Shown one piece after another: positions 13,290 to 23,997 of a stretch of DNA of 39,811 nt. Where the stretch lies: assembly GCA_001986395.2 (NCBI GenBank), contig MQVO02000090.1, forward strand, positions 1 to 39,811, given 5' to 3'. Position 1 is the stretch's first letter. Every line of letters starts with the position of its first letter. The position numbers were made by a program, and so were the translations under genes. The notes beneath the pieces are model-generated. The model was not told where the DNA came from. It did not search any database and saw nothing but the letters and a program-made list of their open reading frames with translations. The DNA comes from Irpex lacteus (Eukaryota; Basidiomycota; Agaricomycetes; Polyporales; Irpicaceae).

Positions 13290-13412
13290 CATCATCCAAT
13301 CGTCACCTGCTGGCTGTGATTGGATGGCAAGTTGATCAACCAATCACAGTCATTACAAGGTGGCCAATCACAGTTGGATATGACACAAACCAATAGTATT
13401 TGGCAATCACAT
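13290..13412. promoter_or_regulatory. CCAAT-box cluster with a 10-bp inverted repeat
   Basis: Several CCAAT or ATTGG pentamers fall within about 100 bp. CTGTGATTGG at 13314-13323 is the exact reverse complement of CCAATCACAG at 13340-13349, which is repeated at 13363-13372. A further CCAAT lies near 13390 and a CAATCACA near 13404. CCAAT is the target of the Hap2/3/5 (NF-Y) complex in fungi. No gene start is identified next to the cluster, so its role is open. Confidence 0.4.
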
Positions 13413-14571
13413 AGGAAAGATGCGCAGTGTTACATAGAATTATGCCTTGTAATGTTAGTCATAAAATTATATAGCAGGCCACATATCACATAGTAGGTAA
13501 AAGCACATATACCCCCGTCATAAGACCAGTCAGACCATCGTAAGTTCATCGGAATGCCCCGAAGGCCGCCAACCCCATCCTCTAGTGCCGTATAAGTAAG
13601 TAGTCAGCCGTCGGCCTCGGCGTACTTGTGTATAATCTTTGGGCTCGTATCACAAATTACGGTATGCTTGCAATCTAATGAGCGTCCAACCCGTCGACTC
13701 ATATGAAGCGATCACACACGCGTTCGAGCGTGGAAGCTGCGATCATACCCAAGGCGGGTCGTTCTCCTGAGGTGACCTGCATCGCTGCGTTCGAATCAAT
13801 CACGCGGGGTCTACTTGTTATGGGTGACTTGGCTGGTGTGAGTGCCTGTGTGGCGGGAATAGTAGGAAGTTAAGGGGATGGAGAAGACAGATTAGTACCG
13901 TTAACATTCATTGATTACTATTTAAACGGAGTTTACCGTGTAGTATACGTACGTACGTATGTTTGTAACGTAATGAGCCGTCCTAGCTTCAGTTTCGTCG
14001 TCTTCATAAACTTCTTCATGAGCTAGCTTAACTGCAAGCGAACTATGCCGCTTTGTTCGCCAGATAACAGACATTCTCCGCGGAGGTGCTGATATAGCAG
14101 TGATAAGTTATCGTCTTACCAAAACATCCCCTCAAACTCAAAGAGCACAACCGCACATAGCCGCATCCCTGCTGCGCCGAGCTGATGCACCGAAATATCG
14201 TCCTGCACCTACTGAACTGCATCACGAACGCCAGCGATTATGACGAAATGCCATGTATTGATCGTACGTACGTACACACTCAGCAACATGTCCGGTCACC
14301 AGACCCTACACATCACACCTCTCCCCTTCCCCGCACACGCGATGCTGGCATGCCGACAGTCTCGAACAGCCTCAACCCCGCATTCATTCCACGTCTCGAT
14401 GTCTTGCACTTACAAATAACACACCCGAGCTGCTGAGCATCACGCGTCCTTTTTCCTTCTTTCACTTGTCTCGTTGATTGAATAATTCATCTTGTGTTCT
14501 ACCATTCTTGATACATTGGGGAAAGGGTGTAGGAGAAGTGATTGGCCGACGACATACTCGAAGGAGGGCGA
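13413..14571. other. Intergenic sequence downstream of glycyl-tRNA synthetase
   Basis: No gene recognised. Two small GTAC-repeat patches are present, ACGTACGTACGT near 13948-13959 and CGTACGTACGT near 14265-14275. The segment just before 14572 should contain the 3' untranslated region of the minus-strand synthetase gene. Confidence 0.5.
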
Positions 14572-17500
14572 TTATTCATCGACAGCCTGGACGCCGGCAT
14601 AGGCTGGTAGACGGGTGCATGCCTCGGCCCAATCAATAGAGCCATTCACGAGCTCAGTCACCACTGCGATCACATCGTCGATGGGGCCGATGAGTTGACC
14701 AGTCGTGTCTCGTTCACTGTCAAAGAAAAGAAGACGGCACAGACGTTAGTGTGTGAAACGATGATAATGGGAAGAAAGCGGAGGAAAGGTGGCAGCGGAG
14801 CAAGTGAGCAAGTGTGCGGTGTCAGAAAGAGTTGGCACGGATCAAGGAGGTGAGAACGAGAGAAGAGGTGCCGGGGCGCGCGGAAGTGACATGGAAAGGG
14901 GCCACGAGTAATCTGAGAGAACAGGCCCTCGAGTGACACCGGTGCCGGCGGTATGCCAAAGTGCGCCGTGCGAGTGCGAGCGAGTAATAACAGAAGACAT
15001 AAACAGCGGAGCACTGAAACTCACCGAAGCGTCATGGTGCCTTTCTGTAAAGCTGTCGAGGAAAACATAGACACGTTAGCCTTGGAGAATCTCGGAAATG
15101 AGCAATTATGAGGGTTTAGGGGAGTTGAGATGGCTAGTCGTGTGTGTAGAAGGCGAGGGCGGACACATGATCGAATACTTACATGCGAAGTCCAGGGTGA
15201 CACCGAAGGGTGTGCCCAGCTCGTCATTGCGGGCGTAGCGCTTCCCTATGGAGGCACTCGAGTCGTCTACACGAGAGAACACGCCTGCCTTGCGGAGTTT
15301 TGATGCTATGTAAAGGGTCGACAGTCAGACAATACAGTCTGGCGTCAATAGAAGAGGAATTGGGGTTACTCACAGACTTCTTTCACAAGTGCGTCGAAGT
15401 GCCCTGTGCTTAGTGGGACAATGAGGACCTTGGTAGGCGCTACTACCGCAGGAAGGGACAAGACCTAGACCCGGTAAACAAAGTCAAGAACAGGGTCCCA
15501 TGACGAACGGACAAGTCAGAAAAGGGGCAGCAGAAGCAGACTGATAAAAAGAGGAAACGCTGTACTTACCCCACGCTCAACGTCCTGTTCTCGACTCCAG
15601 AAGCTGTGCTCAAGCAGGCAGTACATGATACGGCCTAGACCAAAGGAAGGCTCGATGACGTTTGGTGTATACTCGCGAACTAAACAAACGAGTATAACGA
15701 AAGGTGGCGATCAGTCAGATGATACACCATACGGAGTGATGAGATTAGAATAGAGGTGCGTAGAATCAGCACAAATGCCACGCACCAGATTCCTTGATCG
15801 TTTTTCTCTCGATGCTCAGGTGGTCTGGTGTCAATTTGAACTCACGGCCGTCGAGCGAAGTGATTGTAGCCGATCTGCTCAGGAACCAGAAATACAATCA
15901 ATCAATATATGCCGCAAGGCCAATTCAAAGCGAATGCACACGAGCTGTGAGAAGGTAGAGAGAACGCACCCTTGCTCAAGCTCGCCCTTGATTCTCAGCA
16001 AAGTAGGCTCGTCCAGATTGTTGATGATCTCCTGCAGAGCGTTTCCGTCTTTACCAAACGACTTCCCAAAGTTCTTCTTGTTGTATGTGACGACTTCTTT
16101 CTCGAAGACCTTCGGTTGCGCCAATTGCTGTCGGACGATTAAAGGTGTGCCGGTCTTCTTGCTGTGCACAGTCAAGTCATACGCTGCTCTGTCAGCGCAG
16201 CCAACACACTCTGTCCAGCCACCAACAGAGTTCTCGATCTCCGCGTCCCAACAGTCTGTCGCGTAGTGGGCCATCTCGTTCGCCATGTGCTGTCTGAAGC
16301 GCAGTCGCTCGGGGTTGATACCAATCTTCACCAAGAACTGATAAATACGAGCGACGAAGTAGCCGAGTGTCTGGTTCGCGATGACACCCTTTTCGACTGC
16401 CTCGCCAACGGTCAAGCGTGTGGTTTTGCTGCTACCAGCGACTTGAACATGGCGATCGAGCAATTCGAGCTCGATATCGCGGACTTCGTTGAACCGCTCG
16501 TGTGACTTGTCCTCGGGGTCGACATAATGTTCAATTTCTGCCATGGTGAACTCTCGCACACGTAGGAGACCAGCACGTGGAGAAATTTCATTCCTGAACG
16601 AGCGTCCGACTTGCGCGGAGGCGAAGGGCAAGCGGTTATTGTTGAATTCAAGCAGACGTGAAAAGTTGACGAAGTGACCCTGGGCTGTCTCCGGGCGAAG
16701 GTAGCTGGTGAAATTTCACATCTGTTAACCGCTGATTCAGTTGTATCTCATGCGGGGTAAGACTCACCCAGGATGTTGCCCTGTGGGGCCGATGCTACTA
16801 GCGAACATGAGGTTGAACTCCTGGGGTTCTGACACCTCGTTGCCAGTATCGGGATTTGTGATCTTGTGGTCGCGGCAGAGTTGGCCTAGCTCAGGACCAG
16901 AGTAGTTGTCGAGCTATAGAACGTGTCATGAAGGGCGATTGATAACGTTCTTATGAATAACACGACATACCTGAGCGAGAATTTTCTCATACTCTTCAAC
17001 AGTGGCATCCTCCAACTTGACAGGCTTTGCCTTTGCCTTGTCCTTCTTCTTTTTCTGCTTGGGGTCCTCTACTATGGGCTGCGCGGCGAGACCACGGGCT
17101 TCCTTGTCCAAGGCAAGTCTCGCTTGCAAGACATTCTTGACGAGGTGATCGGCACGAAGTACATCTCCGGTAACCTTATCCTTGACCATCCAGTCCGCAA
17201 AGCGAGCGACGTGGCCAGAAGTCTCGAAGACAGTAGCAGGAGTCATGATCGTAGTATCGAGCTCCAGCATGTGCTCCTCCACGATGAAGTGTTTTCTCCA
17301 TTCCGCGATGATGTTGGCATTCAGAGATGAACCAGGAGGGCCATAGTCGTACAGACCGGCAACGCCTGTGATTTCATAGCAGTTATGACGGTAAGGTCAG
17401 TCATCACATCTCCACATAATATCGTGCACGTACCTCCATAAATCTCGAACGCAGGTGCATAGAAGAACCTTCTACTCAGCAGACTCTCCAGACGGGCCCT

Positions 17501-17650
17501 GTCGAATGAGTGGGCGGTCTTGTTCACCGCAACGTTTGCCATGGGGTTCGAATGTGCGAATCGACGATGAAGGACAGCAGGAGAAGTCACAGAGACGAGT
17601 TTAGAGATGAGATTCGGCCTGACTCGATTAGCAGCATTGTAAAATAGCAT
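14572..17650 (-). CDS. GRS1: Glycyl-tRNA synthetase (class II), about ten exons, with alternative upstream start
   Basis: Charges tRNA-Gly with glycine using ATP. Splicing about nine short introns gives a continuous protein of about 655 residues from the ATG at 17542, ending in a TAA at 14572. Class II landmarks are clear: [14 protein letters not shown] near the N-terminus, [14 protein letters not shown], the motif 2 arginine segment RNEISPR, and motif 3 EPSFGLGR. These are followed by an anticodon-binding domain opening [12 protein letters not shown] lysine-rich insert ([12 protein letters not shown]) lies around residue 140-150, as in many eukaryotic enzymes. An in-frame ATG at 17650 adds 36 residues that are Arg/Ser-rich and free of acids, with RRFAHS just before the second Met. 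This looks like a mitochondrial presequence, as known for the dual-targeted yeast GRS1. No frameshift was found. Confidence 0.96.
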
Positions 17651-18123
17651 CAATGGAAATTGCAGCCGACCCGCGTGGAGGGAGAGAAAGAGTGAGCGTC
17701 CGCACGACTTGCATCGATGATCACAGCCCTTACCCGACTTATCAGCGAAGATTGCCGGTGTAGATGCGCTGCAAATTCCTCTCGACGACGGCAGAAGAGT
17801 CAGAGGTAGAGGAGGAGGTGATAGCGAGTAGTGCAAGAGTAGAGTCACAGATGCGCAACTTTTGCTCTATTATCGATCCTAATCGGCAAATGGCGCGCAG
17901 AAGAATTATTAGAGTGTAAACGTTACTCGACCGAAGCTATGTATAATGCAGATGCTCATGTTGTACAAATGCTACGACAATGCAATGATAACGAGAATGA
18001 AGACAAAATTTGTGCAGAAGGTAAAAATCCAGAAGGACAAGACAGGGTACACAAAGAGAAATGTGCAGGTGAATATTGAGACTTATGATACAGTGTGTGT
18101 GCGTTGCAAAGGGATCAAAGATG
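17651..18123. promoter_or_regulatory. Spacer between Ldb17-like gene end and GRS1 start
   Basis: Both flanking genes are on the minus strand, so this 0.47-kb segment should hold the GRS1 promoter and 5' leader plus the 3' end of the Ldb17-like transcript. The part next to the GRS1 start is CT-rich on the coding strand (17760-17830), as is common in fungal leaders. No clear TATA box was seen. Confidence 0.45.
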
Positions 18124-20482
18124 CTATCTGCCTAGTCTTGCATTCGCAATGAGCGAAGACGATGAGCTCGACGCGATCGTAGTGATCGTAGCACCCCCAT
18201 TGCTTTTCGAGGTTGGGATGGCAGGAGGTTTCCGGCGCTTAACAGGAGGTGGAGGAGCGGGTCTACGTTGTCCGGGAGTAGGAGAGACAGGAGCAGACAT
18301 GCTCTCTGACATTGAGGGTACATATGGAGGTGGAGTGGGTAGGCTAGCAGATAGAGGTGGTGAAGGCACTTCGTGCGCCGGAGGTGAGAACGGTGAAGAC
18401 GCTGTCACCGAGATCACAGGAGGCTCCAGTACGAACGCAGTGGTATCGTCGAGCAGCATAGTAGGCGCGGTTCTCCGGTCCTTTAATGACAAGGATGACA
18501 TTTCTGCACTTGCTGAACCGGTTCGTCCTCGTCTCTTCGGCGGTACGGGGTTTGCAGAGGCTGTGGCTACCTTCGGGAGACTGATAGAGCTATCGTTACT
18601 TCCCCTGCGTAATGTATCCCCCAAGAGACGGTCCTTGTTTTTATGGGATGGTTTGTTTGCGTCGTCCGCTAAATTTTCATGACTCCTGCTGGTCTTGAGG
18701 GTCTTTGCGTTCGCGGCTGTCAATAAAGATTGGCTTCGGCTCGCATGGAAAGATGAGGAATCCGATGAGGCGGAGTGCAAGCCAGGGCTGTCCACACGGT
18801 ATTCCGTATCAAGTGACATAGCTCGCTGAACATTGACGCTCCTAAGCTGGACACACCACTCGCCGCTCAGACATCTGTCCACAAGTCGCCTGGTCGTAGG
18901 GTCGATGTCACGTATGTCTGCATGCTTGATGAGGGACTCCAGGCAGTGAACGATCTGAGGACGCTTATACGGCCGATCCCGGAGTTGAGTTTTCGTGAGC
19001 AGAGGATGCAACACTCTAAGGTAGGTGTGTCGTAGCTGTAACAGCGTTAGATAAGCCTGAAGATGAACGTGTTCTATCACTAACCGATTCATTAGATTCA
19101 TCAAGGTTCAATATTTCCCGTAGAAAGACGTCAACAAGAACGCAGAGGTCATTGGTATAAAAGTATTCCGTTGTTCCTCTTGTCGTGAATATCAGGTAGA
19201 GAAGCTTCAAGACAAGGAGTTGCATGACCATATCTTCTTGTGTCCGATCTGGGTTATAGCACATGAACCTCGTTATCTGAGTAAAGATTGCACGAACGCC
19301 TACCTGCACGGTTAAGCATGAAGATCAAGTTCTCCCCAAAAGTCATGCTGGAGCGCATCCTGGCCACAAGGATTCTGAACACTCGATTCGCTTCTTCCGG
19401 CTTTTTAGAAGCCAGATGTTCCTTGCCATCTGCGCGAGGGCTACGTGGTTCTAATGAAGCCACCATAAACTGCTCGTTAAGTGCAACCTACTGGAGGTTG
19501 TTAACAGGCTTGATATGTTGTACAGACTGCAGCTGCGACGTACGATGAGCTTTATAACAGCATAGTTGAACGTTTCATCCTCGTTGCCTCGTGTCTGCTC
19601 AACAAGATCAAACAGATACTCAATGAACAGGTCATCAAAAACACCTGGCGAGCCACTCATGAGCGTGTTTCAGCCATGGCATAAACAGTAAACGTACGGA
19701 GATCAGCCAAAGTCGGCTTCTGCACCCTACACGCTTCGTACAGGAGCCTGACCGAGAGCAATCTCAACTTCATCTCGACTGGCACTGCGATCACTTTGCT
19801 GCCTGGCGCTGACGTGAAGCCGAAGTTTGAGCCGTTAATGTAAGCGTCTTCAACATCGGAGTCGAACTCCAAGCGGATGTGGTCCATGAGGAGGGGAAAT
19901 AAAGGTTGCCATCGTTTGTGTGATCGGAAAAAGGCTTCTTTACGACGGCCCCAAGATAGTAGGATATTGTATAGTATAAGTTGGGTATGTGGGTTCGTGC
20001 TCTATAATTTCCCGACGAGCCGGCCCGACGGAAGTCAGCGGACACGGACGTGGAGGATGGCGGAAGCGTGGTTGAGGTGTGAGGCGAGGTACTCACCGTG
20101 CGTGCGTCGTCCAGCAACATTTCTGACATTCGCTCCGAGTGAAACACGAACAACTCCGAGCCCATCAAGAGGTCGCACGAGTGTTCGAGCTGAAGTGGAG
20201 TTTGCAAGTATTGTTCTAAAGCACAACCTTTTCCTCAGCGAATCCTCGGACACGACAGAGTAGTGAACGCACCATGATAAGAGGCGCAGAACGAAACAAA
20301 CCGTCGCATCGTTGCATCTAGTTGTTCCAGAGTGAGATCATTAGGGATGTGTAGAATATCTTCGAGTTCTGTAAACATGTCAGTGAGGCACTCCTGACTT
20401 CTCCAAGAGTGAGACACGTACCAGACCAGAATTGCTGAGCATTCTCAATAATATACACTATACCAAAACCGTCGGTATCCAT
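18124..20482 (-). CDS. SPIN90/Ldb17-type actin-patch protein with proline-rich tail
   Basis: Ldb17 and SPIN90 act at cortical actin patches during endocytosis and regulate Arp2/3-driven actin assembly. The start is the ATG at 20482 (MDTDGFGIVYIIENAQQFW). Splicing short introns yields about 650 residues. The helical core includes ILLSWGRRKEAFFRSHKRW, MQLLVLKLLYLIFTTRGT and the family-typical RPYKRPQIVHCLESLI followed by a DPTTRRLVDRCL segment, which places the SPIN90/Ldb17 leucine-rich domain at roughly residues 180-410. The last 240 residues are Ser/Pro-rich and carry SH3-ligand-like tracts (PSPPLSASLPTPPPYVP and RRPAPPPPVKRRKPP). An intron around 20090-19995 uses the second of two closely spaced acceptors (ATAGAG) to keep the frame. 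All exons are open. The call rests on recognised domain sequence; no alignment was run. Confidence 0.85.
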
Positions 20483-22240
20483 TGCGCCCGTGAACGAAAG
20501 ATAAAGGGCTCAAGAATTGAGATAGAAAAGGCGAAGATGGACGAGGAGGAGTAAGTGCTTTAGCGCCACGAGATAGGCATATGTCACCTCCAAAAATGGT
20601 AATCGTACTGTGGCCACCGTTAACACGGGCCAAGACACTTGTCTCAAGACTTCTCTCTTGTGCGTTTCACAGCCTGCTTATTATTATCGAGGAACAGCCA
20701 CAGCTCCATGCAAAGGAAAATGAACGGCAATTAGCACGCGCACGGAGAAGAATGATGTATTGGAGGATTTCGGCGTCATTTGGGGATCTTCCGCACTAAA
20801 GTGGTGATTCCACCACTCAACCACGTTTAGCAGGTATCTAGGTTTGTGCAGTCTTTACTTAACAGTACAAATGTCCACGACAGCTGATAAGCAGATAGCA
20901 TGGCCTATGCTCTCCCCCTTAGACCTCATCCTTTGGGACGAGACAAAGTTCACTGCGGGGCAGTTAGTACTACAGCCTGAGACTCGTAGTAGTACGTACC
21001 ACGCCCAAGCAACACTTGCCACTGGCAGTTGGTAGCGGCCTCGGGAGGTGGTTTGCGACTATTTAATTAAATGTACTGTGACTAATGATGCCTACTATCC
21101 ACCAGATCGAAACGAACATTGAACTGATTCGAGGCTTACACCTTGAACGTGAGGTGTGGCGGAATATGCATTCCGATAAGCGGCGTACTCGTCAAACCGA
21201 GTTGTGGTGCTCTTCAGAAATTATAATTTCCATGACGTATAAGTAAGCATGATTTGCTTCCACGGACTGGAAATCTCGGGCTGTGAAAAAAGTCGACGTT
21301 GTTGCTCTGAGTCCACTGGCACGCTGGACATACTAGTAGCGTGCCAGAGGTAACACTGTGACTGCCTTGTTCTGACTTGTTGTTGCTTTGGATCACAAAC
21401 ACAATAATGCCACTCATAAAATTTAAAACTCGTAAGAAATCAGTATCTTCAGGATGCACGACGTATTGAGGCACATCAGCTTAATTAAAAAAGAAACAAC
21501 GCATGCATGGTATCACAAAAAGTCGCATACTTAATAATATTTGTGTCACATACAATCGTACATGCGTAGTTATCAGCGTCCCGCCGTCTTATCATAGTAC
21601 AAGAGAATGCGGAGCATGCACGCATGATGCCAAATTTAAACGTTGCTGACACCTGTCGAAATCCCTGGCAGATTGGAGACAGACACCTGGTCAGGTGGTG
21701 AGTATGATCGCTGTGCACATACGGCAAGCCTCTGCAAGTGGATAGGCTCTATGATATTACATATTGCTGCCAAAGATAGTGCCTTGGTCCCGTTACATCA
21801 ACTTCAGGGTGGCAAACCGCTATATTGTTGCGCTGCTCTGCTAGTTTTGTTGCTTTGACTTAACCATCATGCTCGGTCTAGCAATGGGCATTGGAGGTGG
21901 GAGTACTGAAAGGAATGTGATAGTACATCGCAGCTCATTCACTGACTTCTTCCCGGCTGTAGATATCGCCTAAGGCTGGCTGCATGTACGACGAGGATAC
22001 CGATGCTTGGAGCTCAGGCTGAAGGGTGAATTATTCGCTGCCGATCACCGGTCATCGTCAACCGAGGTAGCGATAACAGTGCACCGGTTCGCCTCAGAGG
22101 CCATACATGACACGCCTATTCTCCTCCACACGCGTGGTCAGAATATGTTGCAGTAGAATGCCAGATGGCCTCTGAGTGCCACTGATGGGCTGTTACGCGG
22201 CTGCGATGCCTATCATAATGCCGCCCATCAGTACTGGCCT
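20483..22240. other. Intergenic, no recognisable gene
   Basis: About 1.8 kb hold only short open frames. The first few hundred bases should contain the promoter of the minus-strand Ldb17-like gene. An 86-codon minus-strand frame at 21214-21474 has no recognisable feature and is not called. Confidence 0.45.
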
Positions 22241-22248
22241 CGAATACA

Positions 22249-22255
22249 TATAAAA
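22249..22255 (+). promoter_or_regulatory. TATA box of small secreted protein gene 1
   Basis: TATAAAA lies about 70 nt before a probable 5'-leader intron (22322-22374, GTAAGT...CGCAG) of the gene starting at 22407. Confidence 0.55.
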
Positions 22256-22406
22256 GACGTTACATTTCGTGTCAATGGGTAGGACACTGCAGAACTTCCT
22301 TCCCTCCATCCACTTCCGCAAGTAAGTCAGCATTTTCATGCACCGTGTTGGTTTCTCAATGACCGAGTTCGCAGGACAGCCTTTATCCAGCCATCTATCA
22401 GTCAAT

Positions 22407-22704
22407 ATGATGTTCACCGTGTCTTATTTGCTCACCGTCTTCGCTATTGCGACCTCTGCCAACGCGATCTGCTGTATCTACGGATCGCCCGGTGCCTGCC
22501 GAAGAGGCTTGGAAAAGAGCAACCTGGCGATGTTGCGCGAGGAAGACATCCTAGCCCGCGGAGAGCTCGAGTTCGAGAAAAGGGCTTGTTGCTGCGCAGC
22601 CGGAAACGCGCAACAATGCCAGACACATTGCGTAAGTTCATGATACTTATGGATGATGACAAGGCATAATAAATACTGACCGCCTCTTAACCGATCAGGA
22701 CTAG
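22407..22704 (+). CDS. Small cysteine-rich secreted protein (paralogue 1)
   Basis: Unrecognised family, predicted secreted, about 76 residues. The ATG at 22407 (a second is at 22410) opens a signal peptide MMFTVSYLLTVFAIATSANA, cut before ICC. The mature part has eight cysteines in the order CC, C, CCC, C, C, and a dibasic KR just before the CCC cluster (EFEKR then ACCC), which could be a Kex2 site. An intron at 22632-22698 (GTAAGT...ATCAG) falls directly after the last Cys codon, leaving a final exon of one Asp codon plus TAG. Without splicing the protein ends in CVSS. The start at 22407 is preferred over the in-frame ATG at 22338 because it matches the paralogue at 23719 and because a leader intron appears to cover the upstream ATG. 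Eight cysteines and small size fit an effector or antimicrobial-like fold, but the function is unknown. Confidence 0.75.
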
Positions 22705-23592
22705 CAGGGCTTCCAAACACATCCATACTACAACGTTAGGATGTATCTCGCCTCGTATATGTCTCAGGCCGCTTCTTCTTCGATTGCGGCAGTTAATGCG
22801 TAATGGCACACAATACTCCAATTTAATCGTCTTTTGTATGGTTCGATACGTTGATGGTCGGCTGATGGAGAGTCGTTCTTGCAGTCTGACTCCTGTGTCA
22901 ATTTCAACTTGAAGTTGAAGTATATATACACTTACCCTAAGTTAGCCTATACGTGCCACCAACCAGCCGAAGATGGGCCAAGTCGTATTGAGTCTCTATG
23001 TCACGGATTAGTTGTCACCGTATCTCGGAGCCTCAGCGACTGGAATTTCAGTGTCTAGAGCTTCAATGCAAGTTCTGCGCATGTAGTAGGCACTAGAATT
23101 CCTCGCATATTGAGTAAAGGTACGACGGTTGAGTGATATAAACTGTACTCGCCTCATCTATAATAAACGGAAGGTCGCGCCCACTAATGTAGCGATGCCA
23201 TGCTATTCAGCTACCGAAACGCCCACTTTAGCCGGACTGAATGACGATGTTTATAGCATTACTGGCTTATCAATAGACAAGCGCAGTCCCCCATGCTCGC
23301 TCAATCGTTTCCATGATACCCGAGACCAGAGCTTGGTGGGATATACATTTTCATCCATTTGAACATTCCGGAACTGTCAAGGTATTTATAAATCATTACC
23401 ATTACGGTCACTAGCGGCATGTATACATAGAAAACTGCGCTACCTTTGGTGTGGCATCGTTCGTGGGATACGGCAAAGTAGGCCTCGCTGGAACTGTCTG
23501 CACCGCTCGTGCAATGGAATATGCTAGAGACGGTCACAAGTCGGAGGGCCAAAAGTGTAGGGGAACGCCACCAAGAGTACCTCATCGAAGGC
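22705..23592. other. Spacer between the two paralogous secreted-protein genes
   Basis: No gene recognised. It contains a near-perfect 17-nt inverted repeat TTCAACTTGAAGTTGAA at 22903-22919, followed at once by the alternating TATATATAC near 22922-22930. Confidence 0.45.
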
Positions 23593-23598
23593 TATATA
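23593..23598 (+). promoter_or_regulatory. TATA-like box of small secreted protein gene 2
   Basis: TATATA within GGCTATATAGCC lies about 125 nt before the ATG at 23719. A possible leader intron (about 23648-23696, GTTTGT...CCACAG) lies between them, as in paralogue 1. Confidence 0.45.
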
Positions 23599-23718
23599 GC
23601 CTGTGCAGTAGTAGCTCGTTTCAGCAACCTCCCCTGTCGTATCCAAGGTTTGTCTTCCTTGGGTGAGCGATACCTAGCTCACTTCTGCCCCCACAGCAGA
23701 CCAACACTACCAAGCATC

Positions 23719-23997
23719 ATGAAGTTCTCTATCTCAGCTATTGCTCTCTTCATGGCGATCGCTGCCGATTCCGCAAATGCCATCTGTTGCGTTTTCGCGA
23801 GCGACCCCGGAGAATGCGGTTTCGTCAAGCGTGGCATACAAGAAGACAATTTTGCCTCGCTGCAGAGCCGGGGCCCATTGGGCTCGCTTATCACTTGCTG
23901 CTGCCAAGCTGGGGATGCCAGTGCGTGTGCAACAGAATGTGTGAGTATTTGGTGCTTCGATACAGGTGCATGGTAACTCACTGTATTTAAACAGTGA
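23719..23997 (+). CDS. Small cysteine-rich secreted protein (paralogue 2)
   Basis: Tandem paralogue of the gene at 22407, about 74 residues when spliced. The signal peptide MKFSISAIALFMAIAADSANA is cut before ICCVF. The mature part repeats the same eight-cysteine order CC, C, CCC, C, C, ending in ATEC. A dibasic KR follows the third cysteine (FVKR). An intron at 23941-23994 (GTGAGT...AACAG) again sits directly after the last Cys codon, so splicing joins TGT to TGA. If it is retained, the frame adds about ten residues, including an extra Cys and two Trp, and ends at 23973. The shared signal-peptide end (ANAICC), cysteine order and intron position show common descent. The function is unknown; secretion is the only safe inference. 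Confidence 0.75.

Noticed and set aside
13785..13800. GTTCGAATC-like sequence suggestive of a tRNA T-loop
   Set aside because: No acceptor, D-arm or anticodon stem could be folded around it. Similar matches near 10909 and 17545 are equally isolated, the latter inside the synthetase gene.
22338..22406. Upstream in-frame ATG of small secreted protein 1
   Set aside because: It lies inside a probable leader intron (22322-22374), and using it would bury the signal peptide behind 23 polar residues. The paralogue starts at the equivalent of 22407.
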